NCBI GenBank assembly: GCA_022842245.1
Contig: JALHPZ010000001.1
Location: 354,702 to 418,701, forward strand
DNA from: Gemmataceae bacterium
GTDB taxonomy: Bacteria > Planctomycetota > Planctomycetia > Gemmatales > Gemmataceae
DNA length: 64,000 bases
Direction: 5' to 3'
Shown here: positions 17,045 to 26,277 of the stretch, in pieces
Position numbering within the stretch: the stretch's first letter is position 1
How the letters are laid out: the number at the start of each line of letters is the position of its first letter
Translations under genes and position numbers: made by a program
Notes under the pieces: model-generated
What the model saw: the letters and a program-made list of their open reading frames with translations, nothing else
Database searches by the model: none
What the model was told of the DNA's origin: nothing

Positions 17045-20000
17045 TCAGTCGCGCGGGTGGATGCGAACGACGAGCGGATCGATCCAGAGTTTCGACTCGG
17101 AACCGTAGTACAAGTACGCCCGGCTGGCGGGGCCGCGGTATTCGCCGGGGGTTTCGGCGATCAGGTCGAGCGTGAGTTCGACCGTCTGCTTCGGGCCGAG
17201 GCCGCGCCAGTAGAGGACGAGTTCCCGGCCGCGGACTTCCCAATGACTCAGGACAGGCTCGCCCTGTTGAGGATTGGCGGTGAGCGCCTTGAGCTGGCCG
17301 AAATCGGTGGGAAGCTTGAGTCCCGCCGGGATGCCGATCACCGCCACGGCCATGCCGGTGTCGCGGTCTTCGCGATTCGAGAGTTTCACCGTCAATCGCG
17401 TCGTTCGGCCTTCGGTCAGGCTCGCGTCCGAGAGCTTTGTGCTCAGGGAGAGGGGCGCGTCGGCGGCCGATGCGGGCTTGGTGGAGTGGGCGCTCCACGA
17501 CAGTGCAATGGGATAGGTTTGCTTCGCGGTCGTCTCAAGGACGATTTCGTGCCGGCCGGTCGGGAACAGCGTTTGAAGATCGTTGAATTCGAAGATGGTC
17601 GGCCGCAGGTCGGCGTTGTCGAACGGAAGTCGGGCCGTTTCCTTGCCGTCGACGCGGACAACGATTTCGCCGGTCTCGGGCGGGCGGCGGTGGACGCGGT
17701 TGTGGGCGACGATCGCCTTCAGGGCAAGTACGGTGGCCTGCGTGCCGCCGAACGCGCCGTGGGGGTCGCGGGCCTTGACGAGAAACGCGATGGCGTTCGC
17801 GAGCGCGCCGGCGGGAGCGGACTCCTTTGCGGCCATCAGGGCGAGCGCGGCGAGGCCGGTCGTTTCGACGATGAGGTCGCGGCCGCGGGAGCGAGTGATG
17901 CTCGTCTCGGCACCGGGGAAGGAGCCATCGGGTGCCTGCTTCGCAACGAGCGCCTTCACGAGGTCCGGCGTGGGTTGGACATTGGCGGCGAGTGCGAGGC
18001 GGTATGGGTCGCCGGACGCGAGCGCCTCCGTGGCGATGGCTTTGGCTTCGTTGGCAAGGTCCAGAATCGGGTCGGCCGACTTCAACGCCCACAGGATGTA
18101 GGCGTTCGCCACGCTGTCCGGCACTGCGCCGAAGGAGTGTGCGTCTTTCTTGCGCGTGAAGCCGCCGGCACCGTCGCGGCGACTCAGCAGGAAGGCCTTG
18201 GTGCGTGCGACCAGCGCGGGGTCGACGGGCACAAGCCGGGCCATGTCGACGAGTTGGACGAGGCCGTAAGCGGTGAGGCATTCGTGGGCGGGATGATGGC
18301 CGAACCACTCGAAGCCCGCGCGGGATCCGGTGGGCGGCTGCACTTCGAAACTCACGAGTCGTTCGAGACCACGCTCCAGTAGTCCGCGGGCTTGCTTGGC
18401 AGCGTCGGCGTTCCAGCGGTTGGCGTCCTTCAGGTACTCAAGGGCGAGCACGTTCGGGTAGTTCGCGGACGAGGTCTGCTCGAAGCAACCGTGGGGTTCG
18501 CGGAGGATGCCGTCGAGGCCGGACTGAATGTCGGCGAGGGAATTCGTGAAGACCTGGAGCCGCACCGCGAGCGAGCGCGGGACGAGATTGGGGGGAATGT
18601 CGAGGGTCGTCTTCGCGGTGCCGGCGAGTTCGAGGTTGGCAGTGCCGGCGAGCGGAAAGCCATCGGGGACGATGGACACGACGCGTTCGACGGCGTCGGT
18701 ATGGCCGCCGCCGGCCGCGCTCACGCGGACGCGCGCCGGTCCGACGGCGAGCGGTTGCGCGGGCACGAATCGCCGCTGGCTTCGGTTCGGGCCGAGCCGG
18801 AAGGTACGGGTCGTCACGTCGGAGACCAGAAAATCGGACCAGTAATCCGCCGGCGCCTCGTAGCTGCGACTGGTGTTGTTGGTCCCGACGAGCGGGAGCA
18901 ATGGCTTGTCGGAGAGGCTGAGTTCCGGCGGCAGGTTGACGTCGATTTCGAGCGGTTTGCGGACTTCGATGAAGTCGGTCGTGGCTCCGAGCCGGCCGTC
19001 GAGCGTGTGGCCGGCGAGCAGGACGCGGTAGGCGTTCGTGGCGTCCGAGACGTGGAAATCGATCCGGCCGCGTCCGTCGCCGGGCAGGACGAGGACGGGG
19101 TGCCAGAGGACGGTTTCGGTGAAGTCCCGGCGCGTGGCGTCGAGCGGGTCGGGTCGGAGGGGCAGGTGGGCGTATTCGCGGACGATGAACGGGGCGTGGC
19201 GGGCGAGCGATTTCTTGACGCGGTCGATGGCGGCCATCTCGGCGCCGTTCGGGGTCGAGTCCGCAACGGCGCGGACCGCGCGGTCGGCGCGGTCCGTGAG
19301 GAGTTTCGACTTCGTCGGCGGCACGGGTCGCGCCGGCGTGGCGGGTCCGATGTCCGACCGTGGCGGAGCCTCGGCGACGGCTTTGCGAGGCTCCGGTACG
19401 TTCTCCACTTTATCGCGGAGATCTGGGCCGGGTTGCGGACGTTCTTGCTCGCGCGAGTCGGTCGTGGGTTCCAGAACCTCCGCCAGATCGGCGGACATTT
19501 TGAATTGTTCTTTGATCGCGTAACCGATCGCGAAATGGGCCAACGCCGACCCCGCGAGGACGAGCAGCGCCGCCTTCAACCGACTCGCCCGTAGGCACCG
19601 AACGACCAGTACGATCGTGACGAGTAGGACAAAGCCAAATAACGCCACAACGCCATTGAATGTGGCTTGGCGCAGCGTCTCGGCTTCCGCGCCGGTGGAT
19701 CGCCGCAATTCGTCGTTCACCTTCGCCCACTCTGCCGACTTGCGGTCGCGCTCTCGTTCGGCGGTCCGTTTCGCGCCTTCCAATTGTTCGATCTTCGCGT
19801 CGATCGCGCTGGTCGCGGTCAGTTGGTTCGTGGTGACGCGCTCGGGTCGGGCCGATTCGGTCATGGCGTCCAGCCGGCCGTTGGCGATCCAGAATCGCTG
19901 CTTCTGCGCGTCGCTCACGGTGGACGAGCGGAACTCGCCATTCACCTCCGCGAAGCGCCGCCAGCCCTGCGTGCCGAGGATCAAGTCGAGCGTCTCGGCG

Positions 20001-22429
20001 GCCTTCGGATGGTTCGTGAGGACGAAGTCGGCGTGTTCGAGTTGCTCCGGGTTCTGCAGTTCGCCGGAGAGTAGAAAGTGCGTGGGCAGCAGGCGCTCGG
20101 CCTTGTCGTCCGCCATCGCGAGCACGCTCTGGTTGACGACGGCGGCCATGACGACGGCGGCGGTCGGCCGGTCTTTCTCGTCCGTCGCGCTCACGGTGAG
20201 CGAGACCCGGTCGCCGGGGGCGTAGCGAGCCTTGTCGGCGCTGTAGGCGAGTTTCAGGGTCTGGGCGGGGCGGCGGAAGACGAGCCGTTCGGCGAGCGGC
20301 ACGAGGTCGGCGCGGCCTTCGCCGGCGGGCGGCTCCTCGAACACCGTGACGCGCGTGACGCCGCCGATGGCGACCGCCGGCGGAGCGATGGCGAACTCGG
20401 CGGTCTTGCCGGGTTCGACCGTGAGCCGGGCATGGCCGACGACGAGGCCGCGCGTGTAAACGCCGACGATCAGATTCCGCTTCGAAGGGGCCGCAACGCT
20501 TCCCTTGAGCGTTTGGTTCGCATCCACGACGCCATTCGGGATGGACAGGACGACGCCGTTCGCCTCGGCCTTCGGCAGGGCGTAGCCGGTGCCGAGCGAT
20601 GCGAGTTCCTTCGCGATGAGTTTCGGTTCAACAGTGCCGATCGGGCGATGCAGCTTCACAGCATAGCGCTTCCCCGGCTCCGGGGTGAATGTGAACAGCC
20701 CGAGGCCCTGGTTGGCACCGGGATGCTCGGCGTCGGTCTGTGTCTTCACCTCGCAGACGGTCTTTGTTCCATCGGTGAGATACCCGGCGATGTCGGCGGG
20801 CGCGCCGGTCGCGGTTGTCGCGCGGAGATAGACGCGGTTCGGCAGACCCTCAATCAGGTCGCCGCCTTCGGGGAAGAATTCCAGCGAGAGCGACTTCGAC
20901 GCGAGCGGGACGCGGCGGACGATGGTTTCGTTGTTTTCGTCGAGGATCGTCGCGGTCAGCGTCGGGTTCTTGAGGTCCGGCAGGTTCGGCAGGGTGAAGG
21001 CGATTTCGGCGGTGCCATCGGCCTTCAGTTGGCCGGGCTGTTTCACAGGAATCCGGACGTTGTTGCCGTGGACGGCGGCGACGAGGATGCCGATGTTCGC
21101 GAGCGGACGATTCTGGTTCTTGACCGTGAGCTTGGCCTTCACCATGTCGCCGGGGCCGTAGGTGCGGGCGTCGAATTCGAGAGTCTTGGTGAGCACTTCG
21201 GGTCGATACTTGGCGACGGTGATTCGGCGCGTGCCGATGGGTGTGGAACCTTTGGGCGGTTCGGGGCTGGCCCAGCCGGGAGGCAGTTCGAAGGCGAGGA
21301 GGGTGTACTCGCCGCCGGGGATCGTTTCGGGCAGACCGAGGACACCGCAGGCGATGCCGCGAACGGGCTGGCCGTCGGGGCCGACGACGGGCATGTCGAG
21401 GCCGTCGCGGTTGACGACCGGTTGCGTGGTGCCGGTGACGACGGAGCCTTCAAGTACGGCGCCATCGGGCTTGCGAAGCTCGAAGCGGATGGTGAGGTCG
21501 CGCGCCGGCGGTTGCAGGCTCGTGCGGTTGAGCGTGAGGCTGCGGAAGAAGACGCGCTCGCCGGGCCGGTAGAGCGGCTTGTCGGTGACGACCAGCGTGG
21601 ACAGCACCGGGGCGAGCAGTTGGATCGGTTCGGCGAGTTCGGCCTTGGCACCGCTGGCGTCGGTCGCGGTCACGGCGAGCATGAGATCGTCCGCACCGGC
21701 CGGGAACTTCGCCCACAGACTCGCGGGCAAGCGGATCATCGACTCGCCCGGCTTGAGCGTTTCGGTGTGGAAGACCGTGCCGCGGCCGTCGCGGACGGTG
21801 GCGGCGATCGTCGTCGCGAGCGGCTTACCGGCGGACGAGGTGGCGACCGCGTATTCGTTCGGCGCGCCGGGGATGGCGGCGACGGGGCCGGAGACTTCTA
21901 ACTTGAAAGGCTGCGCCGCGGCAGCGACCTCGGCGTTCACCCAGGTCTTGATGCGCTGCTTGTGGGACTCCCGCGCATCGAGGAGGTCCTTGTCGAGCTT
22001 GGCGATGAGTTCGACCTGCCGTGCGACGCGGGCGGCGTCGGCGGCATCGAGTTCCGTCAGCTTGTGGCGAGCCTGTGCGACGCTGGTAGAGTGTTCGCGA
22101 TGATTCGCATAGTCGCGGATCGCCGGCGCGAGCATCGCCAGGGACGCGACGAGCAGCCCGGCGGCGACGGCCCACACGGGCACCCGCCGCGCCGGCGCGA
22201 CCGGTTTTGCCGGTTCGGCTTCGACCGGGATTTCGAAGTTCACTTCGGGGAACGGCGCTTTGGCGGCCGAGGCGATCAGACCCTGCAACGCGGCGGCGTC
22301 CGCCTTCGCCCGCATGCAGGCCGGGCACGACGTGACATGCGCGAGCGCCGCCGATTCCTCGGCCGGGTCGAGCAACCCGTAGAGGAGGTCGAGTAGTTGC
22401 TCGCGGCAGCGATCGCAGGCCGGGTCCAT
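17045..22429 (-). CDS. Anti-sigma zinc-finger / alpha-2-macroglobulin fusion protein
   Basis: 1794 residues from ATG 22429, 14 bases after the stop of the ECF sigma gene, so almost certainly in its operon; the frame is open further upstream but that part overlaps the sigma gene. N-terminal cytoplasmic domain: CDRC at 5-8 and the anti-sigma zinc motif H31-x3-C35-x2-C38. A single membrane segment lies at about 84-104. Then come macroglobulin-like beta domains (VVTDKPLYRPGERVFFRSLTLN near 281 is a classic MG2 motif; LILGTQGWRRF near 816), a charged coiled-coil (about 878-915), two more hydrophobic segments (about 924-945 and 952-972) and the alpha-2-macroglobulin C-terminal part. The thioester motif is intact: GCFEQ near 1314-1318, Cys and Gln being the bonded residues. 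Alpha-2-macroglobulins trap proteases. A link from trap to sigma release is an inference. Confidence 0.85.
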   Translation of the reverse strand: MDPACDRCREQLLDLLYGLLDPAEESAALAHVTSCPACMRAKADAAALQGLIASAAKAPFPEVNFEIPVEAEPAKPVAPARRVPVWAVAAGLLVASLAMLAPAIRDYANHREHSTSVAQARHKLTELDAADAARVARQVELIAKLDKDLLDARESHKQRIKTWVNAEVAAAAQPFKLEVSGPVAAIPGAPNEYAVATSSAGKPLATTIAATVRDGRGTVFHTETLKPGESMIRLPASLWAKFPAGADDLMLAVTATDASGAKAELAEPIQLLAPVLSTLVVTDKPLYRPGERVFFRSLTLNRTSLQPPARDLTIRFELRKPDGAVLEGSVVTGTTQPVVNRDGLDMPVVGPDGQPVRGIACGVLGLPETIPGGEYTLLAFELPPGWASPEPPKGSTPIGTRRITVAKYRPEVLTKTLEFDARTYGPGDMVKAKLTVKNQNRPLANIGILVAAVHGNNVRIPVKQPGQLKADGTAEIAFTLPNLPDLKNPTLTATILDENNETIVRRVPLASKSLSLEFFPEGGDLIEGLPNRVYLRATTATGAPADIAGYLTDGTKTVCEVKTQTDAEHPGANQGLGLFTFTPEPGKRYAVKLHRPIGTVEPKLIAKELASLGTGYALPKAEANGVVLSIPNGVVDANQTLKGSVAAPSKRNLIVGVYTRGLVVGHARLTVEPGKTAEFAIAPPAVAIGGVTRVTVFEEPPAGEGRADLVPLAERLVFRRPAQTLKLAYSADKARYAPGDRVSLTVSATDEKDRPTAAVVMAAVVNQSVLAMADDKAERLLPTHFLLSGELQNPEQLEHADFVLTNHPKAAETLDLILGTQGWRRFAEVNGEFRSSTVSDAQKQRFWIANGRLDAMTESARPERVTTNQLTATSAIDAKIEQLEGAKRTAERERDRKSAEWAKVNDELRRSTGAEAETLRQATFNGVVALFGFVLLVTIVLVVRCLRASRLKAALLVLAGSALAHFAIGYAIKEQFKMSADLAEVLEPTTDSREQERPQPGPDLRDKVENVPEPRKAVAEAPPRSDIGPATPARPVPPTKSKLLTDRADRAVRAVADSTPNGAEMAAIDRVKKSLARHAPFIVREYAHLPLRPDPLDATRRDFTETVLWHPVLVLPGDGRGRIDFHVSDATNAYRVLLAGHTLDGRLGATTDFIEVRKPLEIDVNLPPELSLSDKPLLPLVGTNNTSRSYEAPADYWSDFLVSDVTTRTFRLGPNRSQRRFVPAQPLAVGPARVRVSAAGGGHTDAVERVVSIVPDGFPLAGTANLELAGTAKTTLDIPPNLVPRSLAVRLQVFTNSLADIQSGLDGILREPHGCFEQTSSANYPNVLALEYLKDANRWNADAAKQARGLLERGLERLVSFEVQPPTGSRAGFEWFGHHPAHECLTAYGLVQLVDMARLVPVDPALVARTKAFLLSRRDGAGGFTRKKDAHSFGAVPDSVANAYILWALKSADPILDLANEAKAIATEALASGDPYRLALAANVQPTPDLVKALVAKQAPDGSFPGAETSITRSRGRDLIVETTGLAALALMAAKESAPAGALANAIAFLVKARDPHGAFGGTQATVLALKAIVAHNRVHRRPPETGEIVVRVDGKETARLPFDNADLRPTIFEFNDLQTLFPTGRHEIVLETTAKQTYPIALSWSAHSTKPASAADAPLSLSTKLSDASLTEGRTTRLTVKLSNREDRDTGMAVAVIGIPAGLKLPTDFGQLKALTANPQQGEPVLSHWEVRGRELVLYWRGLGPKQTVELTLDLIAETPGEYRGPASRAYLYYGSESKLWIDPLVVRIHPRD

Positions 22430-22443
22430 ATCGTCCGTCGTCC

Positions 22444-23079
22444 TCAGATGTCGCCCGCCGGTCCGTCGGCGTCGGGGTTCAAGACTTTCCGCAATTTGAT
22501 GAGCGCCGTCCGCATCTGCGTTTTGACGGTGCCCACGGGGATGTCGCGCAACTCCGCGATCTGTTCGTAGGTCAGATCCCCGTTCTGACGCAAGAGAAAA
22601 ATCTCGCGTTCTTCGTCCCGCAGGTCGAGAATGGCCGCGCGAAGCCGCGCCACGTTCTCGTTTTCCACGATCCGCTCCGTCGCCGAGACGTCGCGCGCCG
22701 GCAGCAAGACTTCCTCCGCGATCAACGGCTTGGCGCGTTTCATCCAGCCGCTGCGCTGGTGGTCCCGCGCGGCGTTCAGGGCCACGCGGAAGATCCAGGC
22801 CCGCAGGTTCTGCACGTCCGGGATCGACTCCTTCGCCCGCCAGCACTTCACGAACGCTTCCTGCGCCACGTCCATCGCGTCGTCGCGGTGGCCGATGACG
22901 TAGGCGATGGTGCTGACCAGTTCATCGCGGATCTGTTCGAACGTCTCAACGAGGAGGCGCTCGACGGGGGAGGGTGTTGCCGCGGGCGCGGGCCGGGGCG
23001 GACCGGATCGCCCGGCATGACCGGGGGTCCGGTTGTGCGGGTCCGGCGGACTGTTCCGTCCTGTCCCGCCCTTGGCCAT
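22444..23079 (-). CDS. ECF RNA polymerase sigma factor
   Basis: 211 residues. The first 40 residues are Pro/Gly-rich. Region 2 (about 43-110) has DAMDVAQEAFVKCWRA and NLRAWIFRVALNAARDHQRS; region 4 (about 150-200) has LRDEEREIFLLRQNGDLTYEQIAELRDIPVGTVKTQMRTALIKLRK, a standard helix-turn-helix. No region 1 or 3, as expected for an ECF factor. ATG 23079 is preceded by TAGGGA. The next gene downstream carries the anti-sigma zinc finger, so the two are expected to be partners. ECF factors of this type often autoregulate their own operon; no promoter motif could be assigned in the 163-bp gap upstream. Confidence 0.93.
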   Translation of the reverse strand: MAKGGTGRNSPPDPHNRTPGHAGRSGPPRPAPAATPSPVERLLVETFEQIRDELVSTIAYVIGHRDDAMDVAQEAFVKCWRAKESIPDVQNLRAWIFRVALNAARDHQRSGWMKRAKPLIAEEVLLPARDVSATERIVENENVARLRAAILDLRDEEREIFLLRQNGDLTYEQIAELRDIPVGTVKTQMRTALIKLRKVLNPDADGPAGDI

Positions 23080-23242
23080 AGTTCCCTACTGGATGAGACG
23101 AAGGCGGACTGCCCGCCGATTGAATGGGTACGAAAATCCGCACGGATCGGCCGGGAAATCGACGATTCGGCCCCGGAACGCCTTCGACTTGTGGCGACGG
23201 GGCAAACCGGGGTATCTTTCCGGCCTCCCTGCGGGATGAACG

Positions 23243-24568
23243 ATGGCCGAAGTCCAACTCACCCCTTCGCTGACCCTTCGCCGGCCCTTCGCGCCGCCGC
23301 GGATCGGCCGCGCGTTCGGCCTCCTGCTCGTCCTCGCGTTCGCGGCTACCGCCGTCCGCTACTACCTTAAGGCCGAGAAACCGAGCCGAACCGGCGAGTT
23401 GACGCGCACCGCGTTCCTCCGCTGGCGGCCGCAAATCCTCGCCCTCCAGACCCCCACGAACATCTATACCGCGTTCAATTACCCGAACCCGCCAATCATG
23501 GCGCTTGTCCTCGCGCCGTTCGTCGCCCTCCCCCCGCTCCTCGGCGCCATGGCGTGGTTCGCCGCGAAGGTCGCGATGGCGGTCTGGTTCCTGCGCTGGG
23601 CGGTGCGTGCCCTCGGTGCCAATCCGCCCGGTTGGGCCTTGGGCGCGGCCGTGCTCTTGGCCATGCACCCGATCCTCGGCGACCTCTCGCACGGAAACGT
23701 GAACCTCTTCATCGCTTTCCTCGTCCTCGGCGCGCTCGCGCTCTTCACGGCGCGCCGCGACTTCGCCGCCGGCATCGTCCTCGCCCTCGCCATCGCTTGC
23801 AAAGTTACGCCCGCGCTCTTCCTGCCTTACTTCGTCTGGAAGCGCGCCTGGCGCGCCGTCGCCGGCACGCTCGTCGGCCTCGCCCTCTGGCTGCTGGTTG
23901 TCCCCGGCGCCGCACTCGGCTGGAGTCGCAACGTCGAACTCCTCGGCTCCTGGTTCGACACCATGGTGAAGCCGTTCGTGGTCGAAGGGAAAGTGACGAG
24001 CGAGCACGCGAACCAGTCGATCCCCGGTCTGACGTTCCGGCTGCTCACGGCCGAGCCGTCGTTCCTCGACTACGACGAGGACGATAAGCCGGTCGCGTCC
24101 GACTACCACAACGTCGCGTCGCTCGCGCCGGGGCAGGCGCAGTTGATCGTGAAGGGGTTGATGGGCCTGTTCGCCGTCGCGATCGTGGCACTGTGCCGCT
24201 GGCCGACGCACCGGGCCGGCATTCCGCGCGCCGGGCCTTTGCTGATGGCGGAATTCGCCCTCGTGCTGCTCGGCATGCTGCTCTTCAGCGAGCGCACCTG
24301 GAAGCACCACGCCACGACGCTGATCGTGCCGTTCGTCGTGCTGGCGTGGGCGGCGACGGCGGCGGAACTCCCTCTGAGCACGCGGCGATTCGTGCTTGGT
24401 GCATCCGTCGCGATCGGCCTGTTGCTCGTCGTGCCGAGCCTCCTGGTCCCGCAGGCGCAAGACCTCGCGCTCGTCTATGGTGCCGCGACCGCCGCCTACG
24501 CGATCACGACGATTGCGGTCGTCGTCGCGCTCGCCGCCGGGCGCGGAATCCGAACACCGGCTACTTGA
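23243..24568 (+). CDS. GT87-family (DUF2029) membrane glycosyltransferase
   Basis: 441 residues with about ten hydrophobic segments and few charged loops. The pattern YPNPPIMALVLAPFVALPP near 75, HGNVNLFIAFLVLGALALF near 150 and KVTPALFLPYFVWKRAWRA near 188 is that of DUF2029/GT87, the family of polyprenyl-phosphate-mannose dependent alpha-mannosyltransferases. The usual acidic catalytic residue in the first loop cannot be confirmed: the loop reads AEKPSRTGELTR. It acts in the cytoplasmic membrane. It is divergent from the sigma factor gene and its start is 12 bases after a GGATGA sequence. Confidence 0.75.
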   Translation: MAEVQLTPSLTLRRPFAPPRIGRAFGLLLVLAFAATAVRYYLKAEKPSRTGELTRTAFLRWRPQILALQTPTNIYTAFNYPNPPIMALVLAPFVALPPLLGAMAWFAAKVAMAVWFLRWAVRALGANPPGWALGAAVLLAMHPILGDLSHGNVNLFIAFLVLGALALFTARRDFAAGIVLALAIACKVTPALFLPYFVWKRAWRAVAGTLVGLALWLLVVPGAALGWSRNVELLGSWFDTMVKPFVVEGKVTSEHANQSIPGLTFRLLTAEPSFLDYDEDDKPVASDYHNVASLAPGQAQLIVKGLMGLFAVAIVALCRWPTHRAGIPRAGPLLMAEFALVLLGMLLFSERTWKHHATTLIVPFVVLAWAATAAELPLSTRRFVLGASVAIGLLLVVPSLLVPQAQDLALVYGAATAAYAITTIAVVVALAAGRGIRTPAT

Positions 24569-24627
24569 TTCGGGTTCGCCGTCCATAGGATGCCCCGGAC
24601 GCACACCCTGTCCCTGCATCGCATCCG

Positions 24628-25116
24628 ATGGGCCGACCGCGCCACTCTTGGCTATCGTACCGATCCCTCGTGGCGGTCCTGCTTGCCTGCGCCCAAGTTG
24701 TTTCACTGGTCGGCTTCCCCGCAGTTGTCCCCTCGGCCGCGCAGCGCTCCCGTTGCGGGGGCAGCGCCTGCGGCTGCCGAACCGACGCCGACCGAAATTC
24801 GGCCACCTGCTGCTGTTCGAAGCCGGCGAAAACCCTGCGGCTGCCGCCCGTCGAATCGTGCTGTGCGAAGCCGGGCGCGAAGAGTTGTTGCACGAAGCCC
24901 AAGCCCGAGGTGATCTGGGTCGTCGGGCTGTTCGCCAAGAGTTGCAAAGGAAAGTCGTCGGGTAGTTGGATTGCCGCCGAGCCGGCCACACCGCAGCTCG
25001 CGATTGCGGTCGTTGATTTCCCGCCCGTTCCCGTCGACGTGGTCTCAACCCTCTCTGAAATCGTTCAATCTCGTCCGTCCGTTCCCCCCGATCCGCCGCC
25101 GCGATTCTCCGTTTGA
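24628..25116 (+). CDS. Cysteine-rich exported protein
   Basis: 162 residues. A hydrophobic N-terminal segment at about 14-33 ([20 protein letters not shown]) serves as signal peptide. The mature protein has 11 cysteines between residues 43 and 106, arranged as C-x4-C-x-C, CCC, CC, CC and a single C. The doublets separated by Lys/Ala/Pro/Gly suggest metal binding or disulfides; no known metallothionein or cystine-knot family was recognised. The C-terminal 50 residues are Pro/Val-rich without Cys. It ends 70 bases before a pseudopilin gene on the same strand. Function unknown. Confidence 0.6.
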   Translation: MGRPRHSWLSYRSLVAVLLACAQVVSLVGFPAVVPSAAQRSRCGGSACGCRTDADRNSATCCCSKPAKTLRLPPVESCCAKPGAKSCCTKPKPEVIWVVGLFAKSCKGKSSGSWIAAEPATPQLAIAVVDFPPVPVDVVSTLSEIVQSRPSVPPDPPPRFSV

Positions 25117-25186
25117 ATTCGATCGGTTCGGATGTCGGCGGTGTAGCCGACGTCCCGTCGCATCCATTCACCGGGGAATTTCCACC

Positions 25187-26185
25187 ATGCGCTCGCATTT
25201 CGGGCCGCGCCGTGCGCGCGGCTTCACGCTCATCGAATTGCTCGTCGTCATCGCCATCATCGCCATCCTGATAGGCCTCTTATTGCCGGCCGTGCAGAAG
25301 GTCCGCGAGTCGGCGGCCCGATTGAAGTGCCAGAACAATCTTAAACAGATCGGCCTCGCCATGCACAACTTCGAGTCGGCCGAGCAGAAACTGCCGCCGG
25401 CCCGACTCACGTCGTCGTTCGTCCATTCCGCGCTCTCGCGCCTGCTCCCCTATTGCGAACAGGACAGCCTGCGGCAGCTCGTCGATTACACCACGACGAT
25501 CTCCACTGGCACGAACGTGACCGCGCACTCCTTCCGGCTCCCCTTCGGCGTCTGCCCCAGCGACCCCGCCAACGGCGTAGTGCCGGGCGACGTCCGCCAG
25601 GGCACCAACTACCTCGTGAACAACGGCACCGGCACCCTCCGCGACGCCGCCGGCAACGTCACCCACACCGTTCACCTCAACATCGGCGACGGACTCTTCC
25701 AACTCACGCCGCGCCGGTTCGCCGACGCCATCGACGGACTCTCGAACACCGCCGCCTTCTCGGAATCGACCCTCGGCGACGGCATCATCCCGACCGCCGG
25801 CGTCGCGCCCCCGGACGCGAGAAAGGTCGTCTTGCGACTGCCGACCATCACCACCGAAGCCTACAACGGTTCGAGTCGTTCCCCCGACATGCCTTCGCTC
25901 TGCCAGTCGCCCGGCACCTGGACCGCCGACCGCGCCGGGCAGTGGCTCAACGGCCACCTGACCTACACCATCTACAACCACCACTACACGCCGAACCAGA
26001 CCGGCGCGTGGGACTGCAAGAACTCCAGCAACAGCCAGGCCCTCATCGCCGCCCGCAGCTACCACACCGGCGGCGTGAATGTCCTTCTCGGCGACGGCTC
26101 CGTGCGCTTCGTCTCCAACACCATCGCCATCGCACCCTGGCGCGCCCTCGCCACCATCGCCGGCGGGGAGGTGAATGTCGAATAG
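25187..26185 (+). CDS. DUF1559 family pseudopilin (PulG-like)
   Basis: 332 residues from ATG 25187, with GGGGAA upstream. The type IV prepilin signature is exact: [20 protein letters not shown], processed after Gly12 by a prepilin peptidase and N-methylated on Phe13. The next conserved block [28 protein letters not shown], and a C-terminal [13 protein letters not shown] motif, mark DUF1559, one of the most expanded families in planctomycetes, with hundreds of copies in some genomes. The role is unknown; assembly with a type II secretion or pilus-like system is assumed. Confidence 0.95.
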   Translation: MRSHFGPRRARGFTLIELLVVIAIIAILIGLLLPAVQKVRESAARLKCQNNLKQIGLAMHNFESAEQKLPPARLTSSFVHSALSRLLPYCEQDSLRQLVDYTTTISTGTNVTAHSFRLPFGVCPSDPANGVVPGDVRQGTNYLVNNGTGTLRDAAGNVTHTVHLNIGDGLFQLTPRRFADAIDGLSNTAAFSESTLGDGIIPTAGVAPPDARKVVLRLPTITTEAYNGSSRSPDMPSLCQSPGTWTADRAGQWLNGHLTYTIYNHHYTPNQTGAWDCKNSSNSQALIAARSYHTGGVNVLLGDGSVRFVSNTIAIAPWRALATIAGGEVNVE

Positions 26186-26194
26186 TTGATCGGA

Positions 26195-26227
26195 AGCGGT
26201 TCGGCTTTCATGGTCGAACCGCTTCTC
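26195..26227 (+). terminator. Hairpin after the DUF1559 gene
   Basis: An 11-bp perfect stem GAAGCGGTTCG (26195-26205) / CGAACCGCTTC (26217-26227) with an 11-base loop, starting 10 bases after the stop codon and followed by TCTCC. The T tract is weak. Confidence 0.6.
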
Positions 26228-26277
26228 TCCGCCGCCCCGGCGCGGTACGATAGGGCACCGCGTTCGGAGGTCTTCGC

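Noticed and set aside
20078..21901. 607-codon open frame antisense to the alpha-2-macroglobulin gene
   Set aside because: High G+C makes long antisense frames common. This one is a shadow of strong coding on the minus strand and its translation, rich in Arg/Gly/Glu, has no domain.
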